From Neocallimastix lanati (nom. inval.) (Eukaryota > Neocallimastigomycota > Neocallimastigomycetes > Neocallimastigales > Neocallimastigaceae), in contig JACVTC010000028.1 in the NCBI GenBank assembly GCA_016946835.1, positions 413,501 to 477,500 on the forward strand: a DNA stretch of 64,000 nt. Direction: 5' to 3'. The stretch's first letter is position 1, and every line of letters starts with the position of its first letter. The notes below the pieces were generated by a model. That model was not told where the DNA came from and did not search any database. It worked only from the letters and a program-made list of their open reading frames with translations. Of this stretch, positions 12,830 through 26,130 are shown piece by piece. A program made the translations under genes and the position numbers.

Positions 12830-15152
12830 CAAAAGCTTTGGACATCACTAATTTTGGGGTTCTCTAAGAAAAGACTATTTCAAATTCACATAATACAGAA
12901 AACCATGGTCAAAATCAAAATACAATTTATTAGTTGAAGTTGTTTTCTAATCAATATTATTATTTGTCAAAATTATATAATATTCTCAAGAAATAGTAAT
13001 ATTTTATTTTTATGTATTTTCTCTTTTTTTATTTTCATATTACCACAAATTTCATGTAATTACAAATTTCTTCAAGTATAAGTCATTTATGTAAAGTATT
13101 ATAATATTATATATTCCATATTATTTTTTGGTTAATAATAGAATTATGGTGTTTATTATATAGGAATTGATTTATCTTCAAATGTTTATGTATAAATATT
13201 AAATATCTGATACAAAAGATTTTTATATTGGAATGCATGATTTCTGTCAATATTACTAATGATATTTTAGTAGAATATAGATATATATTTTCAATTAGTA
13301 CTACTTTCTTTTTTGAATGTTCAATATTCATTAAAAAGTATATATATTTCAAGCAGGAAACGTAAAGATTCGCAAGATGAAGCGATAAACAATTGAGATA
13401 ATTAACTCAACAGTCATCAAAACAATCTTTCTCATAGGGTTGGTGAACTTAAAGTACATATCACTAACATTTTTCATATAAATATTAGTTATGGATATAG
13501 TTGGACACTAATTTTACCTGGTCTAATGGTGATAAAAATTCATATATCGATTTTATAAAAATGTGAGGATCTCTGAATATTGCTTCTTGTATCCGTCACT
13601 TCTAAAAAATATTTTTGACTATTTCCCTTTTATTTTGTTCTATAAAATAAAAAAAGAAAAATCATGATAGAATCACTTCATTACTTTTCAATAGAAAAGT
13701 GATATGGTCTAATTGAGTAGATATGAATAATCATTGATTTATCATTAAAAGAGAAAAAACAATTTAGATTTATAAATATAGAAGAATATATATAAAGTTT
13801 AAATATTTCAATTTATAAGAATTGTCAAAAAAGGAAAAGTTAAAAGAACATTTAATAGTGGTTTATTTTAGAGTTTAAAAGAAAATTCTTCAATACTACA
13901 AGTTATGATATGTCAAAAGAATTATTTATATTCCTCTCTTTTTAACAAGATTTTTGTTCTAATGTAATAATTTAATATTTTTCTTTTGTTTAAAAAAAAT
14001 TAAATCTTCTGAAATTATTTCTCACTTAATTAGTAATTATTCCAAAATTTTTGGATTACCTTTGGACTAAGAAAAAAATCAGGTAGATTAACAGAACACA
14101 CTCATTAGGGTAAATTTTCCTCAGAAGAAAAAAAAAGAAAATTTTATTAGGAAAATAAAATTTTCTTTTTTTCTTTTTTCAAAGAAGCCAAAAATTTAAT
14201 CAATAATAAAAAATGATATAAATTTATTTTTAAAAAATATATTAGTAGACCAACTAAAATTTTTACAGCTTACATTTGAATTTGTTTTTATAGGATGAAA
14301 CTGAATGTGGATTTGGATTATATGTAAAAAAAAAAAAAAGAAAAAAAAGAAAAATATGTTAAAAGATAAATTGTATCAACAACATGCTTAGCTTGTCAAG
14401 CTTTATACAATGAATGGGGTAATGCTTTATCCAAAAATTTTAGAATACAAAGAATATTCACTCAATTGATCAATGATAGAATGAATATTGTCTTAAATTT
14501 TTTAAAATATAAACTATTTTATTAATTTTTCTCTAATTGTTCATGAAAAATCATTGAACATTCCAAGTATTAATGAAAAAGATTTTTTTTTAAGTTTTTA
14601 TGTATTGAGTCTCTTTCTTAGAAGAAATGGTATTTGAAATTTGAAGTAATGTATATTATTAAATTGTATTTTGTATATTCATGAGGTGGAAAATAGTTTT
14701 AACACATAATTGATTCCTTTATGCATAAATATAATGCATTATTACATTATTGATAGTCTAGAATTTTATTTGTTAAAATATCAAATTATTATTTCAATTA
14801 GGAGTCTCTACAACAGGACTTTGAATATTTATAATTTGTTCTTATATTTGCTTAAGCATGTTTTTCTCTATTAAGTTACTATTTTTTTTTTTTTAATATT
14901 TTTGGAGTTTTATTTTTACTTGAGCTAATTCTCTTCTATCAAGTATTGTATATTTTTTGCGGGTTTCTTCAATTTGGTAATCCTTATCATTTTAAATAGT
15001 TTTATTTTATTAGCCTTCCCTAAATTGACATAATGAGCAATTTTTTTTATAATTTAAAATTCCAATTTTTTTTTTCTTTGACATAATATTGTCTCCGAGA
15101 AAACGATTCTTTTACTAAGAATCTTTTTAATAGTCAGATGAGACTCTTAATC
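12830..15152 (+). mobile_element. Decayed element region, family T copy 3 and flanks
   Basis: A long stretch of intermediate complexity. At 14528-14660 it aligns with family T copies 1 and 2: TTTCTCTAATTGTTCATGA, then TCATTGAACATTCC, then an AGTCTCTTTCTTAG block. Upstream pieces at about 13350-13620 and 14365-14500 also read as formerly coding on the plus strand (for example TCLACQALYNEWGNALSKNF near 14380), so this copy seems to reach further 5' than the others. It is broken in many places and I cannot name the class. The minus-strand frame at 13107-13352 inside it is not credible as a gene. Confidence 0.4.
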
Positions 15153-15295
15153 TGTTAAGATTCAGGTATTTATGGTTTATAATTATGGTAGCTTTATTTA
15201 TATATTTTATGATAAAGAGTTACTAGTCCTTAATCGTTCTAAAAATTAAATACTTATACATTAATACATTGTGGCTTGTTCATTATTTCAATTAC
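15153..15295. repeat. Dispersed repeat R1, copy 2
   Basis: Partner of the copy at 797-930. It shares TTTATAATTATG, ATGATAAAGAGTTACTAG and TTAATACATTGTGGCT blocks in the same order and orientation. It lies just 3' of the decayed element region, whereas copy 1 lies 5' of one. Confidence 0.55.
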
Positions 15296-15355
15296 AATAT
15301 TTTTCTATACATTTGAAGCCTATTTTTTCATATATTTCATATGTTCTAATAATTG

Positions 15356-15380
15356 TAATAATAATAATAATAATAATAAT

Positions 15381-15446
<66 letters not shown>
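15356..15446. repeat. (AAT)n microsatellite
   Basis: About 90 bp of interrupted AAT repeats. The plus-strand poly-Asn frame across it is a repeat artefact. Confidence 0.85.
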
Positions 15447-15447
<1 letters not shown>

Positions 15448-15532
15448 TAGCAATACATATTTATTATTAATAATAAAAATAAATAAATAAATAAATAAAT
15501 AATAGATTTTATTAATATTATGGAAAACCTAA

Positions 15533-15712
15533 TTAATATCGATAATAATTCGTATAAATTTTAGAGAGAAAATTTATGTTTTTTGTGGATATCGTAACAA
15601 GGAAGTAAACGAAAAAGCAGGTTCAAAAAATGATAATTGTCAGCATAGGAAAAGAGAAGCCTCGGATCAACATTATGATAATAATGAAGAAAATAACAAT
15701 GTAAAAGCTTAA
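15533..15712 (+). pseudogene. Short coding-like fragment with polar, charged C-terminus
   Basis: One frame stays open for 59 codons and ends in a natural-looking polar tail (for example NKEVNEKAGSKNDNCQHRKR). It has no ATG and no upstream continuation, because the frame closes before 15533. The composition is unlike the flanking microsatellites, which suggests the last piece of a lost gene or element. No domain recognised. Confidence 0.25.
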
Positions 15713-16392
15713 TAATTTACATCTACTTTCGTGGCATAAATTGACATAATTGTTAAATTTTAACAATTATCGAGAAATAAATATAAAGTTTATCAATAAT
15801 ATAAAGGAGAAAAAGAGGAGTAAATTTGTTATTTAAGAAAACTTCAAATATACAATAATTATAATAAAATTTAAATTAATATTAATACATATATGAGAAA
15901 TTTCAAATACACTCTAATTATGGTAAAACACTCGAAATTAACTTAATTAATTATGTTCAACTATCCTACCCCACTAATGCATCAGAATTTATATTACACA
16001 TACCAAAATAAAATATATCAATACAATATAAACTTAAAAATATATATATTATAAAATATTATATATATTTTATAAGATATTATATGTATTTTATAAGATA
16101 TTATATATATTTTAAACAATAGTATATATATTTTATAAGACATTATATTAATTTCATATAAATTTTTAGTAAAAAATATATTTATTTACTGCGGAAACAG
16201 TATAGGCTATTAAAATTATTATATTTTATATAAATTTTCAAAAAATGAAGATTATAATTTAACAAAATCAAAAATATATTACATTATAGTTTAAAATATA
16301 CTAATATACTAAATAAATAAGTAAATAAATAAATAATAAATTATTGTGATCTTTCCAATAATTAATAAATTATAATTGGATTATAAACAAAC

Positions 16393-16429
<37 letters not shown>

Positions 16430-16586
16430 AAATTAATCAATAATAAAATTATATTAAACAATTAAGAGTATTTCAAAATATTATATAATTATAAATTTTA
16501 GAGTATAACCATTATTATTTGAGAATATTTAATTTTTCTAATTTTTAATTTCTTAAAAATAAATTATCAAGAAAAACATGATTTTC

Positions 16587-16632
<46 letters not shown>

Positions 16633-16698
16633 TATATATATATTTAATTAAATTAAAAATATTTAAAATGCTATTTTTTTTTTTTTTTTTTTTTTTTT

Positions 16699-16796
16699 TA
16701 TTTTATTTTATTTTATTTTATTTTATTTTATTTTATTTTATTTTATTTTATTTTATTTTATTTTATTTTATTTTATTTTATTTTATTTTATTTTAT
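16699..16796. repeat. (ATTTT)n microsatellite
   Basis: About 20 copies of a 5-bp unit preceded by a poly-T run. Confidence 0.9.
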
Positions 16797-17360
16797 TAAT
16801 ATTATTATTATTATTTATTTATTTATTTTTCGATATTTAATTAAATTTAAATACTTATTTTATTTATTATATTACTGTAATTATAATAACCGCTTTTATT
16901 TTATGTTTTGATTTATTTATATATATTAAAGGGACTATTAAATTAATTAGAATTAATTAGTTATTCTATTGGTACTTTTTCTTGATTTAATAAAAAGAAT
17001 TAATTTTTTTTTTTTTTTTATTTCAGAAATATCTTTTAATAATTAATTATAATTAACTAATTAATTATGAATATTAATATCAAATTATTTTAAAAAATAT
17101 ATAATAATAATTAAAATATTAATAGTTGAACTATAAATTAATATAATTTAAAAAATGTGACTACTCATTAATTCAAGAAATTTAAGAAACATTTTAAATC
17201 ATTAATAATATAATTAATAAATAAAGAAATAAATAATTAATAATAGTTATAGATAATAATAATAAATAGATTACATTAATTAAATTTATTTATTATTTTC
17301 TATTTGTATGTTTTTAATAACAATAATAAACAAGCAGATAATCCCTAGTTGAATTTTATG

Positions 17361-17677
<317 letters not shown>

Positions 17678-18332
17678 GGGGTAAAAAATGGAATGAAAGA
17701 ACATTAAATGTATCATTAAAAAATATTGTGATTAATAATGATTAATTATCAATGAATACTTTTTTTTCGAGATGATAAATTTAAATACCCTATTATACTA
17801 ACTAAATATTTTAATATATTTTTTCTATCAAATTGTCATTATTACTTTTTATATTATAATAAAAAAAATAAAATAATTCATATGAAGAAAATAAAAATAG
17901 AATAACTTTTATTTTAAATTTTAATAAGAATAAAAAAAAAAAAAATGTAATATTTATAATAAGAATAAAAAAAATCGTAATATTTCATATGAAGAAAAAA
18001 ATGAAATTAGAATAACTTTCCAAAATTTAAAGTCATTTTATATAACAAATAAATGAAAACTTTTTTTTTTTCATCCGAGATATTTCGTTAACGTTATTTA
18101 TAATAATAAAAAAAGTGATATGGATATATTATATTATTAATTATATAAATTAACAATTAAAAATTATTATTCATTGAATTATATGGAGTTTATGTTACTT
18201 TTTATTAAAAAAATATTTATAATAAAAAATGATTTTATTTTAATTTTTATTAAAAAAAAATAATAAATAAAATAAGAATTCGAATATATTATTAATTATG
18301 TAAATTAAAATTATTAATAATTAGTATATATT

Positions 18333-18363
<31 letters not shown>

Positions 18364-18674
18364 GAGAATTCATTCATAGATACATAGATATATTATTAAT
18401 TATGTAAATTAAAACTATTTATAAGTAATAAACATTAACAATAAAAAAACATCACATTTATTAAACAAAACAATGTTTTAATAAGAGCATAGTATCAATT
18501 TTTCTATTTTTAATCTACACTATTAAAATCAATTCACAAATATAAACATTTAAAATAAATTTTAAATATAAATTTAATACAAAAATAATTAAAAAAACAA
18601 TATAGTTATAAATAAAACTATAAATTCATTAATATTTTAAATGAAATTTTAATAAATAAAATAAAATTAAAAAT

Positions 18675-18707
<33 letters not shown>

Positions 18708-20222
18708 TCGTACATAAAAATCAAATCATTTTTTAATAAACTATAATTATTGAATTATTACCAAATATAGGAATTTTATCTAATTATTAAAATTAAAAAT
18801 AATTCATAATTACTAATTAATAATTAATTAAAAAATGATTTTTAAATTTTAATATAAAAAAGAAAAAAACTTTAAAAATTATAGGATATAATTTATTCTT
18901 AAGAAATAATATATATATTTTGATCATATTTTTTTGATCATATTTTTTGTTTTTTATATATTTGATCATAATCATGATATAAATAAAATTAATAAAATTT
19001 ATAAAGGATTATTATTATTTTTTCTAAGAAATGGGTTGTAAAAAAACTTTTAATTATGTAATTAGTAATTAATAACAGGCTTTACAGGATTTATAAATTT
19101 ATAAAAATAGAAAATTTTTTATAAATTCAATAGATATTTATATTATATATAAGAAAATAAATAAGAAAATAAATATATTTTTGTTATATTGAATATTTTA
19201 AATATATTAAACTTTTTTTTAATTATGTATTACTATATTTAATAAAACTCACACTATGTATACACGTGATCAATTTAATTATTATAATTACCAATAGATT
19301 AAATTTATTTATTCTATATTAATTATTATTTAATAATATTTATTTTTATTTTTATTTTTTATTTTTTATTTTTATTTTTTTTTTTTTTTTTATTAATTAA
19401 ATAATACTAAGACTTAAAAATATAATAAAAATTAGAATTAATAAAATCCGGTTAAACATTTTTATATTTTATTTTATTTTTTTTTAACTTTTTATTTTCT
19501 TTATGATTTACTAAAATAAAAAAGGAAAATTTAATAAATTATTATAAATAAACTATATTTTGTACTACCATATAATTGTTAAAATTTTTTATCCTATTTG
19601 TTATTAATATTTTTTCATTTTTATAATTATTTTTATAATACATTACATTACTAATTTAAATATAGATAGTATAAAATGACAATATTTTGTCTTCTTTTTT
19701 TGTTATTATTTTATTTTTTTATTTTAAAATTCAATTTATTTTAAAAAAATTTAAAAATTTTATCTATAAAATATAAATAATAATTTGGAAGTATCAATAA
19801 AAGAAACTAATTATATAAATTATTAATTAAAGAAAAAAAATTTCAATAATTATTTTTAGACTTGTATAAAATAAATAGAAAGAAAAAATCAGGAAATATT
19901 TATACCAATTTTATAAATGATGTAATTATAAACTTAAAATAGTACTACTTTATATAAGTATTTTTTAAAAAGAAATAAATAAAAATAACAAATAGAATAA
20001 AAAATAGAATTTATAAAAAATAAAAAATAAAAAATAAAAAATATAATAATAGTTAAGTAAAAAGAATAAAGACAAGAAATAAAGATATAAAAAAGTATAA
20101 TATAATATATAATAATATATAATAAAAAATAAAATACAATAAAAAACATAATATAATAAAAAATAAAATTCAATAAAAAATTCAATAAAATAAAACAATA
20201 ATAAAAAGATACATAAACGAAA

Positions 20223-21461
20223 ATGATGGAAGAAAAAAGTAATGTTTTTAGGAATTTTGCTCTTGAATTCAACCAAACTTTTTTCTATTCCTACTTTTTA
20301 CAAATTATACTTGTAGTCTATATGTATAATTCGATAGGTAATGGAAGATATTGGAAAGTGCTTTTGTATGGTTCAATATTTGGTTTCGGAGGTGCCCTCT
20401 TAGAACATATTTTCATTGCTTGGCAAAATGCTTTACCAGAAACTGATAAAGAAAAAACTTCTTTATCAATTTTGTTACTAATTGCAGAAGTAGGATGGAT
20501 TGCAACGGAATTCGCCGTTCCAATTTTAAATCTTATCAAGTTAAATAGTCTTTCTAATGTAACTGTAGTAAAAGCAGTAAATGTGGTTACGGCTGTTCTT
20601 TTTTGTGGTTTCGCATTCTTCAGATTCCAAATCGGCTATAACCGTTTTACCGAACACACGGTTGATTGTCAAAAGTGTACTGCTTTACATTCACAAGCTT
20701 TTGGTGTTATGGCTATCACTGATATTATTTTATCTATCATGATTTTCTTTAGAATTAATAAAAGTAGTAAAGAATATAAAATTAAAAAGAATAATGAAAA
20801 TATCTCTATTTTAACTACTTTTAAAAAATCTTCGGTATTCTCACTTTTAATTGTGGATGTTATTAGTGTATTCTTATCATTAACCTATATTAAAACGGCA
20901 ACTCAAGATTATGCTAAACCATTCCATGCTCTTAAATCTAACTTTTTATTGATTTTAGCTGTGGATGCTTTTATTTTCAAATTTAGAGCTCATACTAGCG
21001 GTGGATCTACCTATAAGAGTTATAATGATATGCATACGAATTCAGTTGCTCAATCAGTAAATGCAAGTAATATGATGTCAAACTATAAACAACAAAAATC
21101 AATGCTTAATTCTGCTATAGGTAAATTCCCATCCACTACATCCATTCCTGGTTCTGCTCAACCAAATATAAGTATTAACGGTTTCAATTTATCCTCACAA
21201 CCAATTACTCATAACTATAAGAAATCATTTGGACTTTTCAAAAACGAATTATTAAATGATGATACTGAAATTGATATCGAATCTCCTAGACCAGCTGCCA
21301 CTCCTTCTAATATAACTAAATTTACGAGTAATACTTATATGTATGATGGTAGTGATGAAAATAACAACCTTCAATTTTCTAGTACATCAATAAATAATAT
21401 GGGACTAAAACCAAGTCGAAGTCAAAGTTCAAATAGTAATTTTTATGGTTTTAATATGTAA
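20223..21461 (+). CDS. Unrecognised seven-helix membrane protein
   Basis: A 412-residue intronless protein with two adjacent Met codons at the start; the first is used here. Seven hydrophobic segments lie at about 20-38, 44-68, 80-103, 118-136, 162-177, 203-224 and 239-256. They are followed by a roughly 155-residue cytoplasmic-type tail rich in Ser, Asn, Thr and Pro. C149 and C152 form a CxxC in the loop before helix 5, with charged and aromatic residues before them (FFRFQIGYNRF at about 142-152). Short N-terminus, seven helices and a long polar tail fit a receptor-like topology, but I see no motif of rhodopsin, class C, Ste2/Ste3 or cAMP-receptor families. Function unknown. Coding quality is high and a poly-A-rich segment follows the stop. 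Confidence 0.85.
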   Translation: MMEEKSNVFRNFALEFNQTFFYSYFLQIILVVYMYNSIGNGRYWKVLLYGSIFGFGGALLEHIFIAWQNALPETDKEKTSLSILLLIAEVGWIATEFAVPILNLIKLNSLSNVTVVKAVNVVTAVLFCGFAFFRFQIGYNRFTEHTVDCQKCTALHSQAFGVMAITDIILSIMIFFRINKSSKEYKIKKNNENISILTTFKKSSVFSLLIVDVISVFLSLTYIKTATQDYAKPFHALKSNFLLILAVDAFIFKFRAHTSGGSTYKSYNDMHTNSVAQSVNASNMMSNYKQQKSMLNSAIGKFPSTTSIPGSAQPNISINGFNLSSQPITHNYKKSFGLFKNELLNDDTEIDIESPRPAATPSNITKFTSNTYMYDGSDENNNLQFSSTSINNMGLKPSRSQSSNSNFYGFNM

Positions 21462-22016
21462 AAAAAAATAAAATAGAGAATGAAAAAGAAACGAAAAAAA
21501 AAAAAATTAGATTTTTTTTTTTTTATAAAAATATATAAAAAAAATTAGATTTTTTTTTTTTTTATAAAAATATATATATTATAAAATAATATATATATTA
21601 GTTATAGACATTATTCTTAAAATCATATATTATATGTCACTTTTGTATATAAATATGTATTTATAAAATAGAATTTATGAAAGTGATATTATAAAATCAA
21701 AACTAGAGGGATGTTTAATTTTGTATTATTTGTAATTCATCATAATCAATGTAAATATTATATATATAAATTAAAATTTAAAAAAATAAATTATATAAAA
21801 AAAAAATTTTTTTATTATATTTATTTATTATGAAGAAAATAAACTTTATATTAAAAAGAATGTATAATAATATATATATATATTTAAATATCTAATAATT
21901 AGTAATATCAAAAATATACTATAATATTATTTATTTTTTTATATACTTTTTAAATATTTCTCTATTTTTCTATTTTTTTTAATATTTTTACAATTTATTA
22001 TAATCAATGTAAATAT

Positions 22017-22067
<51 letters not shown>

Positions 22068-22419
22068 TATATCTTAAAAAATTTCTATTAAAATTATGAT
22101 TAACATTGTCAAAATTAATTATTATATTACAGTATAATAATGCCCTTGTGAAGTCTTACAGATATAAATTAAATGAAACTATAATATTTTATACCATTAT
22201 TTTATTTTATTTTATTTTGTGTTTTTTTTTTTTTATTTATTTTTTTATCTTTTTTTTTTCTTTTTATTACATGTTTTTTTTTCAAATATTTAATTAATAA
22301 AGATGAAACAAGTTTGCTTCCAAAAAAATCAAAAAATTTTTATTCAATAATTATTTTTTTATATAGAAAATTCATATATTTTTAATAATTATTATAATAT
22401 AAAAAAAATTATAATATAA

Positions 22420-22474
<55 letters not shown>

Positions 22475-23557
22475 TATATTTAAAAAAATATTTATTCACT
22501 AATTATTTTTTTATATAGAAAATTCATATATTTTTAATAATTATTTATAATAATATAAATATTTAAAGTGCGTAATATATTTTTTTTCTTTTTATTACAT
22601 TTTTAATAATATATTTATTAATAAAGTTACAGTTCATACATTCAACAATATACATAAAATATTTTTATAATTAATAATTTTTATTACTTTTTATGAACTA
22701 ATTATATTAAAAATGAAAATATTATATATTATATAATAATACTATTATATTTATTTCTTCATATTTAATTTTTTTAAATCATTAAAATTTTTAAATTAAT
22801 TTTAATTATAATAATCTTATTAAAAATAAATATTGAATAATAATCTTTAATATTTTATGAAACAATAAATTATAAAAAATGATTAAAAGGAAAGATAAAA
22901 AATAAAAATATAATTAAAAGAATAACAATTTATAAAATAATAAAATATAAAAAATAATTAAAAATTTATCTATATTTATTTCAAAATAAATATGAAATAA
23001 TATGTAATAAAAATTTATTATTTAAGATTTGTATATACAAATTTGCTTTATATAAAACTTTAATGAACTATATTTAAAAAAAAGGAAAATTTGTTTTGTA
23101 ACAATTTATTATTACTAATATGTATATAGAGATAATTTTTTAATTATATATATTTTTTTAATAAATACAATGATACCTTATTTTTTTATTTATTTATTTT
23201 TTTTTTTTTTTTATTAAAATAATTATTTAAAAAAAAATAAAATAAAATAAAGTAAAATAAACACGAATTATAATATTAAATATTTATTTGTACTTTATTA
23301 AATATTTTTTAATATTTTTATTTTTTTTAATATAATTTTTAAAAAACTTTTTTTTAATGAGAATTAAAATATATTTTAATTTATTATATGTATATTAAAT
23401 ATTTTAATATATTTATATATATACATATAATACTTAAATTTTTTATATTGCGTTAATTAAAAAGATAAAAAAGGATATAAAAAAAATAATAAAATAAAAA
23501 AGAAAAAATACCAATTAATAATTAAATGAATGAATGACATAAATAAAAAATTTAATT

Positions 23558-23590
<33 letters not shown>

Positions 23591-23764
23591 ATCTCATCAG
23601 TTAATAAAATAATTAAATAAACCTTCAATTAATTTAATATTTAATTTAATAATTGATATAGAAAAAAAAAAATAAAAATAAAAATAAAAATAAAACAATT
23701 AATTACTAATTATAATGAATGATTAACCATGAAAATTTGTTAATAATTATTTATTTAAACTTTA
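21462..23764. other. A+T-rich spacer
   Basis: No gene seen. It holds a small tandem duplication (AATTAGATTTTTT...ATAAAAATATAT, 21500-21580), (AAT)n tracts at 22020-22066 and 22424-22471, and a duplicated block listed separately. The frame at 22106-22297 has no ATG start and is hydrophobic low-complexity. Confidence 0.7.
22325..22560. repeat. Direct duplication, about 65-bp block flanking (AAT)n
   Basis: The block TTATTTTTTTATATAGAAAATTCATATATTTTTAATAATTATT occurs at about 22350-22394 and again at about 22502-22547, separated by an (AAT)n tract. The two copies are nearly identical. Confidence 0.65.
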
Positions 23765-25597
23765 ATGGATTTTAATCAACAGTTAAGAAATGAATTATAT
23801 GAAATTGTTAAAAATAAAGATAAAAAAATAGCTGAAAATTTTATTACAAATCATTTTTATTTGATAAATACCATCAATAAAGAAAGTACAATTGATGATT
23901 TGAATAATATCTATTATACTTTTTTATTATACGCTCTAGAAAATAATGCCTCTACCTCTTTCATTAATGCAATTATAAGCTCTTATAATCATAAAAAAGA
24001 CAGAAATAGACAGAGTGAGGAACAGTCATTATTTTATTTTTCTTTTCTTAAAAATAACTTTGTAGTAGCAGATTTACTTTTAAAAAAAGAAGCCTATCTT
24101 TCAATTAATTTTGAAGATTTACTCTTTAATCTGATAAAAGAAAACTTAATATCAAAAGGGAAAATTAAATATTTGCTTAATAAAGGATTTTCTCCAGTCC
24201 TTGAAAAATTATATCAGTTTAATCAATCACTTTCTCTCTTTTTAAAAAAAAACAAAAATGGCTTATATATTACAGTTAGAGATATCATCGATATTTTAAT
24301 GGATTTAATAAATTATTACACGTTTAATAATGAAGTAATTTTAAACTATTTATTTATATATAAGAAAAGAAGCTCTATGTCTAATGAACAATTAGAGGCC
24401 AATATCCTAAGTAATAAAATTAAAATAGAAATACCTGAAACTATTTTAGGATTATTGATTCAAAAAAATGATATGAAAAACATTAAATTTTTATTCCATT
24501 ATTGTTCCAATAACTTAGATGATTTATTAAAGTTAGCAGCTGAAAATGAAGGAAGCCAAGAAATAATAAAATATATTATTGAATTAGGAGCTGATATCAA
24601 TTGTACAAATTACTATGGAGATACTCCACTACTAATTGCGTGTTATCATGATAATATTGAATTAGTAAAATATTTAATTGAAAATGGTGCTGATATCAAT
24701 GTTAAAAGTAAAGAGAGTAATACAGCATTATGGTATTTTTTTAATAACCAGAATAATGACATGGTGAAATATTTAATACAAAAAGGAGCAGATATCAATA
24801 CAAAAAACAGAGAAGAAGATACCCTATTAATTTGTGCCTGTCGGCAATATAATGTTCAAATGATAAAATATTTAATTGAAAATGGCGCTGCCATTAACAC
24901 AAAAAATAAAAAAGGGGATACTTCTTTGAGAAAGCTTTGTCTTAACAACCATTTTGAAATGGTAAAATATTTAGTCGAAAATGGTGCCGATATTAATTTT
25001 AGATATAAGAAAGGGCATACCCCTTTGATAAGCTCCTGTTATAAAGGTAATCTTAAAATGGTAAAATATTTAATTGAAATAGGGGCTGAAATTGATTCAA
25101 AAGATAAAATAGGAAATACTTCCTTAATGCATTCTTGTCATAAAGGAAATATAGCAATTGTACGGTATTTAATTGAAAAAGGAGCCGATATCAATACGAC
25201 AAATCATAAAGGAGATACTCCATTAATATTAGCCTGTAATCTGAATAATTTTGAAGTCGTCAAATATTTAATTAAAAATGGAGCAGAGATCAATGTCAGT
25301 AATCATGAGGGTAAAACCCCATTGGATTTTGCTTGCCTTCGAGGCAATACTGAAATGGTAAAATATTTCATTGAAAATGGAATGAATATTAATTATATGA
25401 ATAAAGAGGGAACGAACCTGTTAATGTGGGCCTGCCGTTTAGAAAGTATGGAAATGATAAAATACTTAATTGAACATGGTGCCAATATTCATGCTTCTAA
25501 TCAGAATGGGGATACACCATTTAGCTGTTGTCCTGAAAATAATGTTGAAATCATTAAGTATTTAATTGAAAATGGAGCAAATCTTTTAACTTATTAA
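23765..25597 (+). CDS. Ankyrin-repeat protein
   Basis: A 610-residue intronless protein. Residues 1 to about 260 form an all-helical-looking N-terminal region without a domain I recognise. Residues from about 262 to 610 contain eleven ankyrin units of about 33 residues, each with a strong (M/I)VKYLIENGADIN-type second helix and turn and a GDTPL-type first-helix start. The run ends five residues from the C-terminus, so the last unit is only slightly short. No signal peptide or transmembrane helix, so it is likely intracellular. Ankyrin solenoids bind partner proteins; which partner cannot be told. The repeats are very similar to one another (YLIENGA recurs), pointing to recent internal duplication. 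The nearest Met upstream of the conserved body was taken as start. Confidence 0.9.
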   Translation: MDFNQQLRNELYEIVKNKDKKIAENFITNHFYLINTINKESTIDDLNNIYYTFLLYALENNASTSFINAIISSYNHKKDRNRQSEEQSLFYFSFLKNNFVVADLLLKKEAYLSINFEDLLFNLIKENLISKGKIKYLLNKGFSPVLEKLYQFNQSLSLFLKKNKNGLYITVRDIIDILMDLINYYTFNNEVILNYLFIYKKRSSMSNEQLEANILSNKIKIEIPETILGLLIQKNDMKNIKFLFHYCSNNLDDLLKLAAENEGSQEIIKYIIELGADINCTNYYGDTPLLIACYHDNIELVKYLIENGADINVKSKESNTALWYFFNNQNNDMVKYLIQKGADINTKNREEDTLLICACRQYNVQMIKYLIENGAAINTKNKKGDTSLRKLCLNNHFEMVKYLVENGADINFRYKKGHTPLISSCYKGNLKMVKYLIEIGAEIDSKDKIGNTSLMHSCHKGNIAIVRYLIEKGADINTTNHKGDTPLILACNLNNFEVVKYLIKNGAEINVSNHEGKTPLDFACLRGNTEMVKYFIENGMNINYMNKEGTNLLMWACRLESMEMIKYLIEHGANIHASNQNGDTPFSCCPENNVEIIKYLIENGANLLTY

Positions 25598-25750
25598 GTA
25601 TGAATAGAAGAAACTTTATATATATATATATATATTGTTTTTGATTAACTAAAATAAGTAATGATAAAGAAGTCAATTATCATAATGATTAGATGAATTA
25701 TTGAAAACTATTTAATTGAATATGATGATTAAGATAGTCTTATTATTAAC

Positions 25751-25781
<31 letters not shown>

Positions 25782-26130
25782 AATTTATCTAAAAGGAATA
25801 TTATTTATATTTAAATAATATTTTATTTTTTATATAAATTATAATATTAATAAAATTTATATATAATTAATAATAAATAATTATTAAATAATTAAAATTA
25901 TGTTTAAATTTATAATTTTAATCAAAATTTTTAATAGTGTTATTGAATTATTAATAAAAACATCAATTATTTATTTGAACACTATGTTGATATCAATAAC
26001 AATCAAAAATTTAATTTGGTTTATTTTTTTTATTTTTTGTTTTTTTTCTAAATGATATATAATTCTAGATATAGTTATATATGAAACAATGAAATATAAA
26101 CAAATTAATTTATATTTCAAATAGATAGAT
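25598..26130. other. A+T-rich spacer
   Basis: A short (TA)n tract, a poly-A run of about 30 and TA-rich DNA. No gene seen. The minus-strand frame at 25971-26444 overlaps the broken gene that follows and looks less coding-like than the plus strand. Confidence 0.6.

Noticed and set aside
13107-13352. Minus-strand 81-residue frame
   Set aside because: It overlaps a decayed element region that reads better on the plus strand and has no recognisable domain or flanking gene structure.
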